Positions 35,877-43,806 of a DNA stretch of 64,000 nucleotides are shown here, piece by piece. Positions within the stretch are counted from its first letter, which is position 1. Every line of letters begins with the position of its first letter. The stretch spans positions 49,454 to 113,453 of the forward strand of contig JAGCVL010000003.1 in assembly GCA_017962365.1 (NCBI GenBank), read 5' to 3'. The translations under genes and the position numbers were made by a program. The notes beneath the pieces are model-generated. The model was not told where the DNA came from. It saw only the letters and a list, made by a program, of their open reading frames with translations, and made no database searches. This DNA is from Candidatus Saccharimonadota bacterium. GTDB taxonomy: Bacteria; Patescibacteriota; Saccharimonadia; Saccharimonadales; Saccharimonadaceae.

Positions 35877-37032
35877 CGGTAATTTCCTCTCTACTAGTAT
35901 AACACGAAATTTGCAAAACAAGACCTAAAGCGTAAGCCAAAAATATCATACTGGTGCCGCCATAAGATAAGAGCGGCAATGTAATGCCAGTAACCGGAAT
36001 AAGCCCAGTCATAGCCATGATATTAACCGCAAATTGAGCTAGCGTCCAAGAAAATACACCAACAACGATAAAACGCTGATCGGGTGGCGCGGTATGGCTA
36101 GCAACTTTTAGCATGCGGATAAGCAACGCCCCAAAAACCATAACGACGAGAAACAGCCCAACAAAACCAAAAGTTTCTCCCATGATAGCAAAGACTGAGT
36201 CATTGATTGACTCTGGAAGATAGCCAGTGGCCTGAACCGAATTACCAATGCCGACACCGGCAAATCCACCAGTGCCTATAGCGAGCATGGCGTTTTCGAT
36301 ATGGTAGGTGGAGTCGGTGACTTCAGCGCCCTGAATAGTATCAATCCAGGCATTAATACGCTCCATGCGATGCGTTGAGGTCGCAATAGCAAGGACCGAT
36401 CCAACAAGTAGAACGGTCAATGTAATAAGATATTGCTTCGTGGAGACTCCAGATACTAGAAGGGTACCCAGAATAATAGAAATAAGAGCAACCCCGGTGC
36501 CGAGATCACCCTGCGCTATGACGACTAGACCGAGAGAGAGGATTGAAATCAAACCTAGTGGAAGCCAAAATTCTTTTATTTTACCTATTTCGTTTGCTTC
36601 CCTTTTGCGGGCAAAAAAGTCAGCCAAGTAAATCACTAGCGCGAGCTTCAAGAACTCAGCTGGTTGAAAGCTAACCGCCCCAAGATTAAACCAGCGACAC
36701 TCACCAAGCTCACATTTTGCGAGTGAGGAGCCGGATTTGGCCAAAATCCAAAGCATGATTGATAGCCCTATCGCTACGATAATCATAGGTTTAGCGAATT
36801 TCTGGATATACTTATATGGTATTACTTTGAAAGCCACAAAAAAGGCTACTAGCGATAATAGTACCGAGCGGAGTTGACCAATGAAAAAATAATTTGGATC
36901 ATAGCTAGTGCCGTAAGTGGAGTTTAAGACATTGGCGCGCATAGGACCAATGGCATAAATCACAACAAGACCAAGCGCCATGAGGGCTAGGGTTGCAAAT
37001 AGTATGCCAAGATCGGATTTGTGTTTTCTCAA
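35809..37032 (-). CDS. ftsW: Peptidoglycan glycosyltransferase FtsW (SEDS family)
   Basis: A 407-residue SEDS polymerase with about 10 membrane helices. Family segments include RWFNLGAVSFQPAEFLKLALVIYLADFFARKR, AQGDLGTG, HRMERINAWID, FGFVGLF and TGITLPLLSYGGTSMI. It polymerises lipid II at the septum with its partner class B PBP. The start is a TTG at 37032 (LRKHKSDLGIL) with GGAGGT just upstream; TTGA overlaps the mraY stop. The C-terminal tail runs on unusually far into murG. Confidence 0.93.
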   Translation of the reverse strand: MRKHKSDLGILFATLALMALGLVVIYAIGPMRANVLNSTYGTSYDPNYFFIGQLRSVLLSLVAFFVAFKVIPYKYIQKFAKPMIIVAIGLSIMLWILAKSGSSLAKCELGECRWFNLGAVSFQPAEFLKLALVIYLADFFARKREANEIGKIKEFWLPLGLISILSLGLVVIAQGDLGTGVALISIILGTLLVSGVSTKQYLITLTVLLVGSVLAIATSTHRMERINAWIDTIQGAEVTDSTYHIENAMLAIGTGGFAGVGIGNSVQATGYLPESINDSVFAIMGETFGFVGLFLVVMVFGALLIRMLKVASHTAPPDQRFIVVGVFSWTLAQFAVNIMAMTGLIPVTGITLPLLSYGGTSMIFLAYALGLVLQISCYTSREEITDENISSRRRIGGSYHPSARRHS

Positions 37033-38051
37033 ATTGCACCTCCGGCAGCCGCGAGATAAATGCCGAAAATAGCACAGACGCCGGCGATAATCCAGAAGCG
37101 CATAACGATTTTGGCCTCGCCCCATCCTAAAGCCTCAAGATGATGATGAAGCGGGGCGGAAATAAACACTTTGCGATGGAAGAATTTTTTGCTGGCAAGC
37201 TGAATAAGCGAAGAGCCGGTCTCAATAACAAATGGCAAACCGATAACTGGCAAAAGCAAAAATGCATTTGTCATCATCGCAACAACGCCGAGCCCAGCAC
37301 CGAGTGCGAAAGAACCGGTATCACCCATCATAAAACGTGCAGGTGGAACATTGAACCAAATGTAAGACAAGAGCCAGCCAACCACAGTCATACAGAAGCC
37401 GAAGAGCAAAACATTTCCCTGGAAAAGAGCGATGATTCCGTAGGCAGTGTAAGCAATCATGGCAAGGCCGCCAGAAAGACCATCAAGCCCATCGGTAATA
37501 TTGACGGCGTTTGAAGTCGCGACGACTGCAAATGTAAAAATCAAAATCATCCCAATAGTCCCAACCTGTAAATTCCCGGCGAATGGAATTAAAATGCTAG
37601 TCCAGCCAAGTTTGACGGCAAAGAACCAGCCCAGCAACAAGCCAACTATGGAAATTAAAAGAAACTTCACTGGACCACGAAGCCCGGCTGCACCACGACC
37701 ACTACCAAAGATATTGATAGAGTCATCGATAACACCAACGAATGAACCGCCCAGGAACCCGGCTAGCGGCAACCAAGTCTGACCACGATCAAGATTAAAA
37801 ATCCACGTCACAATAGTTATAGCGATGACGCCAATCAGGCCAGCCATGGTTGGAAAAGTGTGTTTAAACTTGTGGGCATGGAGCTTTGTCATAATAGGTA
37901 AATCTTTACCATCGACAGTCTTCTGCTTTTGTTTTTTCCAGAAGTGATATTTGTAAGCAAAATGGGTATAAAGTGGGGTTAATAACATTGCAAAAAGGAA
38001 TCCAGCAAGCGCTAGCAGAAGTCCGTAAAATATTTCTTCATTAATTGTCAT
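37029..38051 (-). CDS. mraY: Phospho-N-acetylmuramoyl-pentapeptide transferase
   Basis: A 340-residue integral membrane enzyme that transfers phospho-MurNAc-pentapeptide to undecaprenyl phosphate, giving lipid I. Motifs are KLHAHKFKHTFPTMAG, GFLGGSFVGVIDDSIN, NAVNITDGLDGLSGG, MGDTGSFALG and APLHHHLEALGWGEAKIVMRFW. The ATG at 38051 is 6 nt after TATAAT, so the mRNA is probably leaderless and can be made independently of upstream dcw genes. Confidence 0.96.
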   Translation of the reverse strand: MTINEEIFYGLLLALAGFLFAMLLTPLYTHFAYKYHFWKKQKQKTVDGKDLPIMTKLHAHKFKHTFPTMAGLIGVIAITIVTWIFNLDRGQTWLPLAGFLGGSFVGVIDDSINIFGSGRGAAGLRGPVKFLLISIVGLLLGWFFAVKLGWTSILIPFAGNLQVGTIGMILIFTFAVVATSNAVNITDGLDGLSGGLAMIAYTAYGIIALFQGNVLLFGFCMTVVGWLLSYIWFNVPPARFMMGDTGSFALGAGLGVVAMMTNAFLLLPVIGLPFVIETGSSLIQLASKKFFHRKVFISAPLHHHLEALGWGEAKIVMRFWIIAGVCAIFGIYLAAAGGAI

Positions 38052-38057
38052 AAGTAT

Positions 38058-38066
38058 ATTATAGCA
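38058..38066 (-). promoter_or_regulatory. Extended -10 of mraY, containing the pbp2 stop codon
   Basis: Minus strand TGCTATAAT. The TAA inside the hexamer is the stop codon of the upstream PBP gene; mraY ATG follows after 6 nt. Confidence 0.65.
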
Positions 38067-39876
38067 CAGGTTTAATTTTTAGGTAGTCGATAACATCGTT
38101 TGATAAGGTATCGAAAAGGTCCCCAGCTTCGCCGCCAGAGAGAGCAGCTCCTTCTCCCCACATTTTTACCATGATGACAACCTCTGGAAGTTCGTTCCCT
38201 GAGCTAATAAAACCAATATAGGAACCGACGAGATTACTCATAGTATTATCATAGGCACCGTTCACAATGACTTGAGCGGTACCGGATTTGCCACCGATGG
38301 AGTAGCCTGGCCTATCAATACCACCGCGGACTTTGTAATTGCGGTTATTGACTAACATGTCACGCATCGTGGCAGAGGTTTCTTCGGATAAAATGTGATC
38401 TTCCACAATATCCTCGGAGTAGGCGGCGGGCCCCGTCGCGCTCTCCTCCCCTTCTGGGCGCCGCGCCACCCGTCGCCAATTCGCATTAATTGAGCCATCT
38501 TTTTCCAGTACGCCTTTGACAATGGTGGGAGTGCGCCAATAGCCGCCGTTTACGACTGCGGAGAAAGCGGTGGCGGTTTGGAGCATGGTGATGCCAAGAT
38601 TCTGACCGAAGGTCATATTGGCGTAAGTAGAGTTTCTTCCCCACCCTTCGTTAGGATCCTCAATGTAGCCTTCAGCCTCAATCAGCTCGATGCCTGTAGC
38701 TTGTCCTAGCCGGAATTTATTATGATAATAATCATAAAGACGCTCTCGTCCAACCCTAGTTATCTCGCTGTCGCTATCGCCAAGGAGCTTTAGTGCATGA
38801 ATTGAACCAGTATTTAAAGACCAGTAGAGGGCGGTTTTCATAGTAATGGCGCCGTAGATGCTTTCGCGTTGCTCAGCATTCATGATTTTCCAACCGTCTA
38901 CAATCTCGTATCCTTGGTTAAAATAAGTGGTTTCCGCGGTCATTTTTCCTTCATTGATGGCTGCCGAGAAAGCAAAATTTTTACAAATCGATGCTGGCTC
39001 GTATGGGACTTCGGTAACTTGATTAATGTAAGTAGCTGCAGACTCTACCCTACCATAGTCAGCTGGATCATAGCCTGGCAAGCTAGTCATAGCAAGGATT
39101 TCGCCCGTGTTTGGATTCATAACTAGAGCAGCGGCATTGGTGGCGGCAGTATTGTCGATATGATGCGCGAGGGCATCCTCAACCACACGTTCAAGTCCAC
39201 GATCGACACTTAAGACTATGTTTTTACCGTCTTCAGCAGGGATTTTTACGTTGTCGCTACCAATCGAAAGAGCGACATTGTTGACATCGGAAATGGTTTT
39301 TAGCATACCATCTTTACCGGAAAGGACTTTATTGAGCGAGCCTTCGACACCATATTGGCCTATTCCATCAGCATTGACGAAACCAAGTAAAGTAGAGCCA
39401 AGCTCGCCCTCCGGATAGACGCGCTGATTGGAGGATTTGAGCCAGACACTAGAAAGCTCGCCATTTTCGACTTTTTCGGCAATTTGCTTGGCGCTTCGAT
39501 AAGGCACGTTGCGCGCTACGACATAATAGCGAAGACCTTCAATGGAATAAATTTTATCTAAATCCGCCGAAATATAATCTTTGGCGTAGGTCTCGAGGGT
39601 ATTTTTTAGTGATTCCTTGTCAGTGATGGCTGGATCGATAACAATCTGGTAGGCGGTCTGATTTAAAACCACCGGGACCGGCTCTTCCCCATCCATCATA
39701 TAGATTTCACCACGACGCGCAGTGATAGTCTCAAGAAGGGTGTGTTGTTCGTTTGCCTTGGCTACCCATTCGTCGTGCTCAATAATCTGAATGGCAAAAA
39801 GTCGCACCGTGATAATGGCAAGTGCGACAAAAGTTATACCTTTCAAAATTGTAATGCGCGAAGAAACTTTAGCCAT
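38059..39876 (-). CDS. Class B penicillin-binding protein (FtsI/PBP2-type transpeptidase)
   Basis: A 605-residue transpeptidase with an N-terminal membrane helix, a PBP dimerisation domain (ARRGEIYMMDGEEPVPVVLNQ) and a catalytic domain. Active-site motifs are SICK (usually STxK; in EPASICKNFAFSAA), SLN (in YWSLNTGSIHAL) and KSGT (in GGKSGTAQV). It crosslinks septal peptidoglycan with FtsW. An Arg/Pro/Glu/Ala-rich segment around NWRRVARRPEGEESATG (DNA 38418-38475) looks like a small insertion. Probably leaderless, with TGTTATAAT ending 7 nt upstream. Confidence 0.93.
   Translation of the reverse strand: MAKVSSRITILKGITFVALAIITVRLFAIQIIEHDEWVAKANEQHTLLETITARRGEIYMMDGEEPVPVVLNQTAYQIVIDPAITDKESLKNTLETYAKDYISADLDKIYSIEGLRYYVVARNVPYRSAKQIAEKVENGELSSVWLKSSNQRVYPEGELGSTLLGFVNADGIGQYGVEGSLNKVLSGKDGMLKTISDVNNVALSIGSDNVKIPAEDGKNIVLSVDRGLERVVEDALAHHIDNTAATNAAALVMNPNTGEILAMTSLPGYDPADYGRVESAATYINQVTEVPYEPASICKNFAFSAAINEGKMTAETTYFNQGYEIVDGWKIMNAEQRESIYGAITMKTALYWSLNTGSIHALKLLGDSDSEITRVGRERLYDYYHNKFRLGQATGIELIEAEGYIEDPNEGWGRNSTYANMTFGQNLGITMLQTATAFSAVVNGGYWRTPTIVKGVLEKDGSINANWRRVARRPEGEESATGPAAYSEDIVEDHILSEETSATMRDMLVNNRNYKVRGGIDRPGYSIGGKSGTAQVIVNGAYDNTMSNLVGSYIGFISSGNELPEVVIMVKMWGEGAALSGGEAGDLFDTLSNDVIDYLKIKPVL
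38432..38475 (-). repeat. GC-rich inverted-repeat insert in the class B PBP gene
   Basis: Flanks GGCGGCGGG (plus strand, 38432-38440) and CCCGTCGCC (38467-38475) are near-complementary around a GC-rich core, unlike the surrounding composition. It is read in frame. The resemblance to the gatA insert is only in type. Confidence 0.35.
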
Positions 39877-39883
39877 ATATATT

Positions 39884-39892
39884 ATTATAACA
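39884..39892 (-). promoter_or_regulatory. Extended -10 for the leaderless class B PBP gene
   Basis: Minus strand TGTTATAAT, 7 nt before the ATG at 39876. Confidence 0.6.
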
Positions 39893-39896
39893 CGGC

Positions 39897-40235
39897 CTAG
39901 TCGGTAGCATAACCAGTAATACTGGTGTTTTCCATATTGGCGGCAACAACGCTGGTTTTGGCGGTAGCGACAGAGGTGAGGCGGGCTTTTTCGACCGCGA
40001 GATCGTCACGGCGAGCAGTCAATTCGGCGATTTCGGATTCAACAGCGGAAATTTCATAATCAAAACTAGTAGCTTTAGTACCCTCAGCGACATAAATAAG
40101 ACCGAATACGAGAGTAATGAGACTCACGATAATGATTTGGGAAATGGAGCCAAGCCCTTTTCTGGAATGACGAACAGTGTTGCGGCCGCGGGTAAAACTG
40201 GCGCTTCTCCTGGTCACATATGTCTGGTTGTACAT
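39897..40235 (-). CDS. ftsL: FtsL-like division protein
   Basis: A 112-residue bitopic protein with a basic N-terminus, one membrane helix (ISQIIIVSLITLVFGLIYVA, about 31-50) and a heptad-rich coiled coil (EISAVESEIAELTARRDDLAVEKARL). This layout, plus its place between rsmH and the class B PBP, fits FtsL, which activates the FtsW-FtsI pair with FtsQ and FtsB. Sequence similarity in this family is weak, so the call rests on architecture and context. A long leader lies upstream. Confidence 0.72.
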   Translation of the reverse strand: MYNQTYVTRRSASFTRGRNTVRHSRKGLGSISQIIIVSLITLVFGLIYVAEGTKATSFDYEISAVESEIAELTARRDDLAVEKARLTSVATAKTSVVAANMENTSITGYATD

Positions 40236-40491
40236 TTTAATTTTTCCTCGCTTTTTATTTTTATTTTTATCTTAATGTTTAATTTTCAAATTTAATCTTA
40301 GTCCGGGGCTTGTCTAAAAGCAGAGCTATAAGTAACTTTTAGACAGTCCCCCGGGAAGGTCATACACTTCCACACTCCGGTGAAAACTCTATTTTTGGTG
40401 GGTCCTCAAAAACTAGACCCATAACGCAGTTTGTTTAAGTTCTAGCTGAAGTGGAATTACTGTGGGAATCCCACTTCAGCCGATTTTTTTA
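40236..40491. ncRNA. Structured intergenic RNA region upstream of ftsL
   Basis: About 255 nt with no ORF. It contains a long stem at about 40303-40356 (CCGGGG, then TGTCTAAAAG paired with CTTTTAGACA and CCCCCGG). A second 10-bp stem GCTGAAGTGG (40445-40454) / CCACTTCAGC (40471-40480) is followed on the plus strand by GATTTTTTT. The second stem reads as a plus-strand terminator, so a plus-strand RNA or a minus-strand leader of ftsL are both possible. No known riboswitch consensus could be matched. Confidence 0.45.
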
Positions 40492-40557
40492 TTAACGAAA
40501 GTTGACCTTGATGGTCTGTTTGCGAGATTTGTTCGCGACTAAAATTTGCTTTGGCAT
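40492..40557 (-). CDS. Micro-ORF 1, 21-residue basic peptide
   Basis: A strong Shine-Dalgarno (AAAAGGAGG, 5 nt spacing) precedes ATG. The peptide begins MPKQILVANKSRKQ and ends TIKVNFR. It lies between rsmH and ftsL. The length, basic character and isolated strong ribosome binding site resemble the micro-ORFs at 43791 and 47348. Function unknown; it may be a leader peptide. Confidence 0.55.
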   Translation of the reverse strand: MPKQILVANKSRKQTIKVNFR

Positions 40558-40591
40558 ATTGCCTCCTTTTTGTTTATTATTTTTGTTTTTA

Positions 40592-41464
40592 TCAATTCCG
40601 CACCGCCACTCGCAGTTTGCTACTCCGGGCGCGCGGGTTGATAACTAATTCATCGGCGTCCGCAACGATTGGTTTCTTGGTCAGGACGGTGAGTTCGGAT
40701 TCTTCGCCGTGGCTCGAGGCCTCTTTGAAGTAATCTTTGACTAGGCGATCTTCGAGACTATGGAAAGTGATGATAGCGAGACGACCGTTTTTGTTTAGTA
40801 GTTTTGGCAAAAGCGGGAGGGTTTTCTCGATTTCCTCAAGCTCTCCATTTACTACGATGCGAATTGCCTGGAAGACTTTAGTGGCTGGATGGATGCGGCT
40901 ATGCTTTGACTTTGACGCTATGAGATCGGCGAGCTGCCCTGTGGTATCAATGGGACGATGAGTGACTATTTCCCTCGCGAGCATTTTTGCGCGACCGTTC
41001 GACTCTTCGCCGTAACGCACGAAAATCTCGGCAAGGTCCCGTTCGCTATATTTATTTACGATATCACTCGCTGTTAAATGTTGCCTGCGGTCCATCCGCA
41101 TGTCTAGTGGGCCGTCGTTTTTAAACGAAAAACCGCGGTCTTTTTCATCTAGTTGCGGAGAAGAAACACCAAAATCCGCAAGTATCATATCAAAAGTTTT
41201 TCCACTCTCTAAAAGCTGCAGCACTGCACCGTAAAAATCCATATGCATCAGTGTCGTCTCGGGCGGAAACTTCGTCTTCAAATAATTGATGGCGTTGTCA
41301 TCCCGATCGACAAGGACTGAATCTTTAAACTGCTGTGTTACATCCAAAATTTCGCTTGCGTGACCACCGTAACCAGCCGTGAGATCGAGATATTTCTCAT
41401 TCGGCTTCGGGGCGAGGCTAGCTAAAACTTCTGATAATAATACAGGTATATGATGATTCTTCAT
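40592..41464 (-). CDS. rsmH: 16S rRNA (cytosine-1402-N4) methyltransferase RsmH
   Basis: A 290-residue MraW/RsmH. The SAM-binding motif YLDLTAGYGGHASEIL, LVDRDDNAINYL, ADFGVSSPQLDEKDRGFSFKNDGPLDMRM and TFHSLEDRLVKDYF are all present. It methylates C1402 in the ribosomal P site and opens the dcw cluster. An upstream ATG exists (41479), but ATG 41464 (MKNHHIPVLLSEVL) gives the usual start, 6 nt after TATAAT. Confidence 0.95.
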   Translation of the reverse strand: MKNHHIPVLLSEVLASLAPKPNEKYLDLTAGYGGHASEILDVTQQFKDSVLVDRDDNAINYLKTKFPPETTLMHMDFYGAVLQLLESGKTFDMILADFGVSSPQLDEKDRGFSFKNDGPLDMRMDRRQHLTASDIVNKYSERDLAEIFVRYGEESNGRAKMLAREIVTHRPIDTTGQLADLIASKSKHSRIHPATKVFQAIRIVVNGELEEIEKTLPLLPKLLNKNGRLAIITFHSLEDRLVKDYFKEASSHGEESELTVLTKKPIVADADELVINPRARSSKLRVAVRN

Positions 41465-42015
41465 ACCTTTATTATACACTGTTTGAGACCGTTCAACTAG
41501 AAACTTCGGCGGTTTTGTTTTTGTTTGATTTTTGTCTTATCACAATTAATCTACCACGATTTTGATTTGCGCTAGGCGAATCGTATAATCGCAGCCGTTG
41601 AGAGACTTATTGTGTTTGGTCTTATTAACTCACATTAACTGTAAGACCATAGAGTTTTATTGGGAGGTGTGTTTTTTAAGGAAGGTGCGCACGATTATTG
41701 TTTCGCATTTCGCTTTAGATTTAATGCGCGCCAAAACTCCTAGTTGGTCGGCCTCAAACGATTTTAAAGTGCTTTTTTGTGTGTGGTTTTTGTTATTATT
41801 GCCACTTGTCCTTAGTTTAGTATATTTTTTTGGAAAATGCAAGAGCTTTTTTGGACTTTTTTAAAGATTTTTTAAATTGGCTGGTTTTCCACAAATGTGG
41901 AAAAATCCCCTGTTAATTTACCGAACACGGCGCGGTTGATTTGCTGGCGGTTTTGTGTTGTAATAACCGAACACCTCTGTTTGGCTGGTCTCTTGACTTT
42001 TTATTGCTGTTGTGG
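41465..42015. other. AT-rich intergenic region with a DnaA-box-like inverted pair
   Basis: Apart from the rsmH promoter, this stretch has a TATAAT at about 41584, an 8-bp hairpin (TGGTCTTA / TAAGACCA, near 41620-41650), and TTTTCCACA (41885-41893) facing TGTGGAAAA (41896-41904), both resembling DnaA boxes. ACCGAACA occurs at 41922 and 41968. A T-rich frame ending at 41864 could encode a small membrane peptide, but its start is unclear. Confidence 0.5.
41471..41476 (-). promoter_or_regulatory. -10 for leaderless rsmH
   Basis: Minus strand TATAAT, 6 nt from the ATG. Confidence 0.6.
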
Positions 42016-42021
42016 TATAAT
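41994..42021 (+). promoter_or_regulatory. Consensus promoter of the cloverleaf-like ncRNA
   Basis: TTGACT, a 17-nt spacer ending in TGG, TATAAT (42016-42021), continuing TAGGGTA, like the promoter of the 44764 gene. Confidence 0.7.
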
Positions 42022-42025
42022 TAGG

Positions 42026-42113
42026 GTAGGTACAATACGTGAGGTATTGAGATATAAGAGATATATTCGAGATTTTCTCGACCTACTCCAATCGCAAGGT
42101 TGGAGGCATTTTT
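42026..42113 (+). ncRNA. Candidate small RNA with cloverleaf-like fold
   Basis: Between a consensus promoter and an intrinsic terminator. A closing stem GTAGGT / ACCTAC encloses three hairpins with 5-nt loops: CAATAC-GTATTG, ATAT-ATAT and CGAG-CTCG. The terminator is CTCCAATC-GCAA-GGTTGGAG plus a T-run (42086-42113). It lacks tRNA-invariant bases and CCA, so it is not a tRNA. It lies directly upstream of the DUF4868 gene. Confidence 0.6.
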
Positions 42114-42124
42114 TATCCGGATTG

Positions 42125-42133
42125 TGATATAAT
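42125..42133 (+). promoter_or_regulatory. Extended -10 of the DUF4868 gene
   Basis: TGATATAAT; leader of about 17-23 nt with GTGGAG before ATG 42157. Confidence 0.6.
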
Positions 42134-42156
42134 TGGTAAAAATAAGTGGAGATAAT

Positions 42157-43140
42157 ATGGAAAATAACGAGTTTGATGTATTCCTCTGGGCGAACGAGGT
42201 AGACGAAGTTAAGAATAACGTAAGCGCGGAGCTGTTTTTATTTAATAAAAATTACACGCCATATAAGATTAGGTATTCAGACAAACTGGCTGGGGCGGTA
42301 AAGTCAATGTTTATGCAAGAGGCGGTGCATTTCATCATCGAAGAGGCCGATAAGGGCTTGGAGTGCCGCGAATACGAGAAGACAGACGGTGAGGATAAGG
42401 TGATTTACCGTACTTCCCTGTCCAAGGTTGGGCGGGCCGAGACTTTAATCCACCTGATTGAAAATGAGTATAAAGATATCGACTATTTCTCTGAAAATGA
42501 GTATGATTTTAAGAAAGTAAAAGGGATTCTGGCGAAGTTTACTTACCCTGGTGGCGACGAGGGGGTGAAGACGTTTTATATTGCAAAGTTACTCCCAGCA
42601 TCGTCAGCCTTAAAAGGTGCAACCTCGTGGGAGATTAACGGTGAATCGTTTGAGCCGTTTTCGGCGGAGATTGCGCTCAAGATGCCAGATGATAACCAGG
42701 TAGCGATTGTAGACGGCAACATTGTAGTATTTAATCAGGCAAAGTTTGAAAATTTGTTCCAGTACGATTTTAAGTCACAAGTGATTGCAGAGGCGAAAGC
42801 TAAGGAGTTGACCGAGAAATACAAGCTCTCGTTTGCGGAAGGCTTGACGCTTGATGTCCTGCTCGCAGACAAGAAACCGATTCTGAAAAAAGTGCAGGCG
42901 ATGGATATCGCAGAGGAAATGCCGCAGGATAAGTTGCTCGAATACGCAGATGAGATGCAGCTTGAGCTGATGACAGACGATGATGGCTCGATCATCATTA
43001 TGGACGATAAGGATCTCACGATGTTTGTAAATCTGCTAAATGAGGATTATTATATTTCGCCGGTAAATGGCAAGCGTTACGAGATTAAGTCCAAAAAGTT
43101 GCTCGGCGAGCCAGATGGTGAACCACCGAGAGGCTTATAA
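42157..43140 (+). CDS. DUF4868 (KwaB-like) protein
   Basis: A 327-residue protein whose C-terminal half fits DUF4868, the family of KwaB from the Kiwa anti-phage system: VAIVDGNIVVFNQAKFENLFQYD, then a helical stretch, and a C-terminal FVNLLNEDYYISPVNGKRYEIKSKKLL. The N-terminal half (AELFLFNKNYTPYKIRYSDKL, ECREYEKTD) is also as expected. KwaB partners a membrane protein KwaA in Kiwa; no KwaA is apparent beside it, so it may act alone or with an unknown partner. It overlaps the convergent CYTH gene by 6 nt. The defence role is inference. Confidence 0.68.
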   Translation: MENNEFDVFLWANEVDEVKNNVSAELFLFNKNYTPYKIRYSDKLAGAVKSMFMQEAVHFIIEEADKGLECREYEKTDGEDKVIYRTSLSKVGRAETLIHLIENEYKDIDYFSENEYDFKKVKGILAKFTYPGGDEGVKTFYIAKLLPASSALKGATSWEINGESFEPFSAEIALKMPDDNQVAIVDGNIVVFNQAKFENLFQYDFKSQVIAEAKAKELTEKYKLSFAEGLTLDVLLADKKPILKKVQAMDIAEEMPQDKLLEYADEMQLELMTDDDGSIIIMDDKDLTMFVNLLNEDYYISPVNGKRYEIKSKKLLGEPDGEPPRGL

Positions 43141-43665
43141 TTCAAAGTAGGCGGAGTCGACAAAGTCGTGTTCGCCGAGGGTCTCGAAAGTCTTAGTTAG
43201 GTCGGTACGGACAGCCTCGACGGAGTCACCATCCGCGAGGTTGGTTTCGATCTTGGCGTAAGTCTCATCACGACCATCTAGTGCGTCTAAATGAATGATG
43301 GTTCCCTCTCCCATGTCGAGATCTTGACGGCGACGGGAAACCTCGCCGGCCTGACGGAAGCCGAGTTGCATGATGATATTTACGGTGGTGGCGTAGTCTG
43401 TGACTGGCGTTTTTTCGATGATGTCAATGCCAGAATCCTCAATGTGGCGACGGAGTATCAGGTAATACTGCGGCTGCTCATCGACAGCTTTTAGCTCTGT
43501 GCGCATGACGAGACGCGGGAAGTTTGATTTTGGTTTGTAACCCCGCGGTATATATACGCGATCATGCTGCCAATAGACGGGGCCAAAGTCCATATCGATG
43601 TCACTGAGTTTATTTTCAAATTTATCTCTTGATGAAAGTTTGGCTTTAATGATGACTTTTCTCAT
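43135..43665 (-). CDS. CYTH-domain protein
   Basis: A 176-residue protein with the CYTH/triphosphate-tunnel pattern of alternating charged beta strands: VIIKAKLSS at the start, RLVMRTELKA, YYLILRR, RRRQDLDMG, TIIHLDALDG and AKIETNLAD. The family includes adenylate cyclase class IV and thiamine-triphosphatase or tripolyphosphatase enzymes. The usual ExExK start is altered to IIKAK, so substrate and metal use are uncertain. Probably leaderless (TGCTATAAT, 6 nt before the ATG). Confidence 0.72.
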   Translation of the reverse strand: MRKVIIKAKLSSRDKFENKLSDIDMDFGPVYWQHDRVYIPRGYKPKSNFPRLVMRTELKAVDEQPQYYLILRRHIEDSGIDIIEKTPVTDYATTVNIIMQLGFRQAGEVSRRRQDLDMGEGTIIHLDALDGRDETYAKIETNLADGDSVEAVRTDLTKTFETLGEHDFVDSAYFEL

Positions 43666-43671
43666 AAGTTA

Positions 43672-43680
43672 ATTATAGCA
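43672..43680 (-). promoter_or_regulatory. Extended -10 for the leaderless CYTH gene
   Basis: Minus strand TGCTATAAT. Confidence 0.6.
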
Positions 43681-43735
43681 TAGGTTAGTAGTAACAGAAG
43701 TTGCGGTTTTTAAGGAAGTTTGATATAATCAGGTT

Positions 43736-43806
43736 ATAAGAAAAGCGCGTCTAGGCACGCTTCTCTACGAGGTTAGTCTAAGTAGCTTTGCTACTTAGAT
43801 TTTTTC
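43736..43806 (+). ncRNA. Candidate small RNA, antisense to the end of micro-ORF 2
   Basis: An extended -10 TGATATAAT (43721-43729) is followed about 70 nt later by a terminator: stem TCTAAGTAG / CTACTTAGA (43777-43799) and a T-run. A second stem (AGAAAAGCG / CGCTTCT) lies in the 5' half. The 3' end overlaps the stop-codon end of the micro-ORF on the opposite strand, so the two transcripts converge. Confidence 0.55.

Noticed and set aside
41598..41864. Small membrane protein upstream of the DUF4868 gene, possibly a KwaA
   Set aside because: Its hydrophobicity comes from T-runs, the start codon is unclear, and it has at most one membrane segment, whereas KwaA has several.
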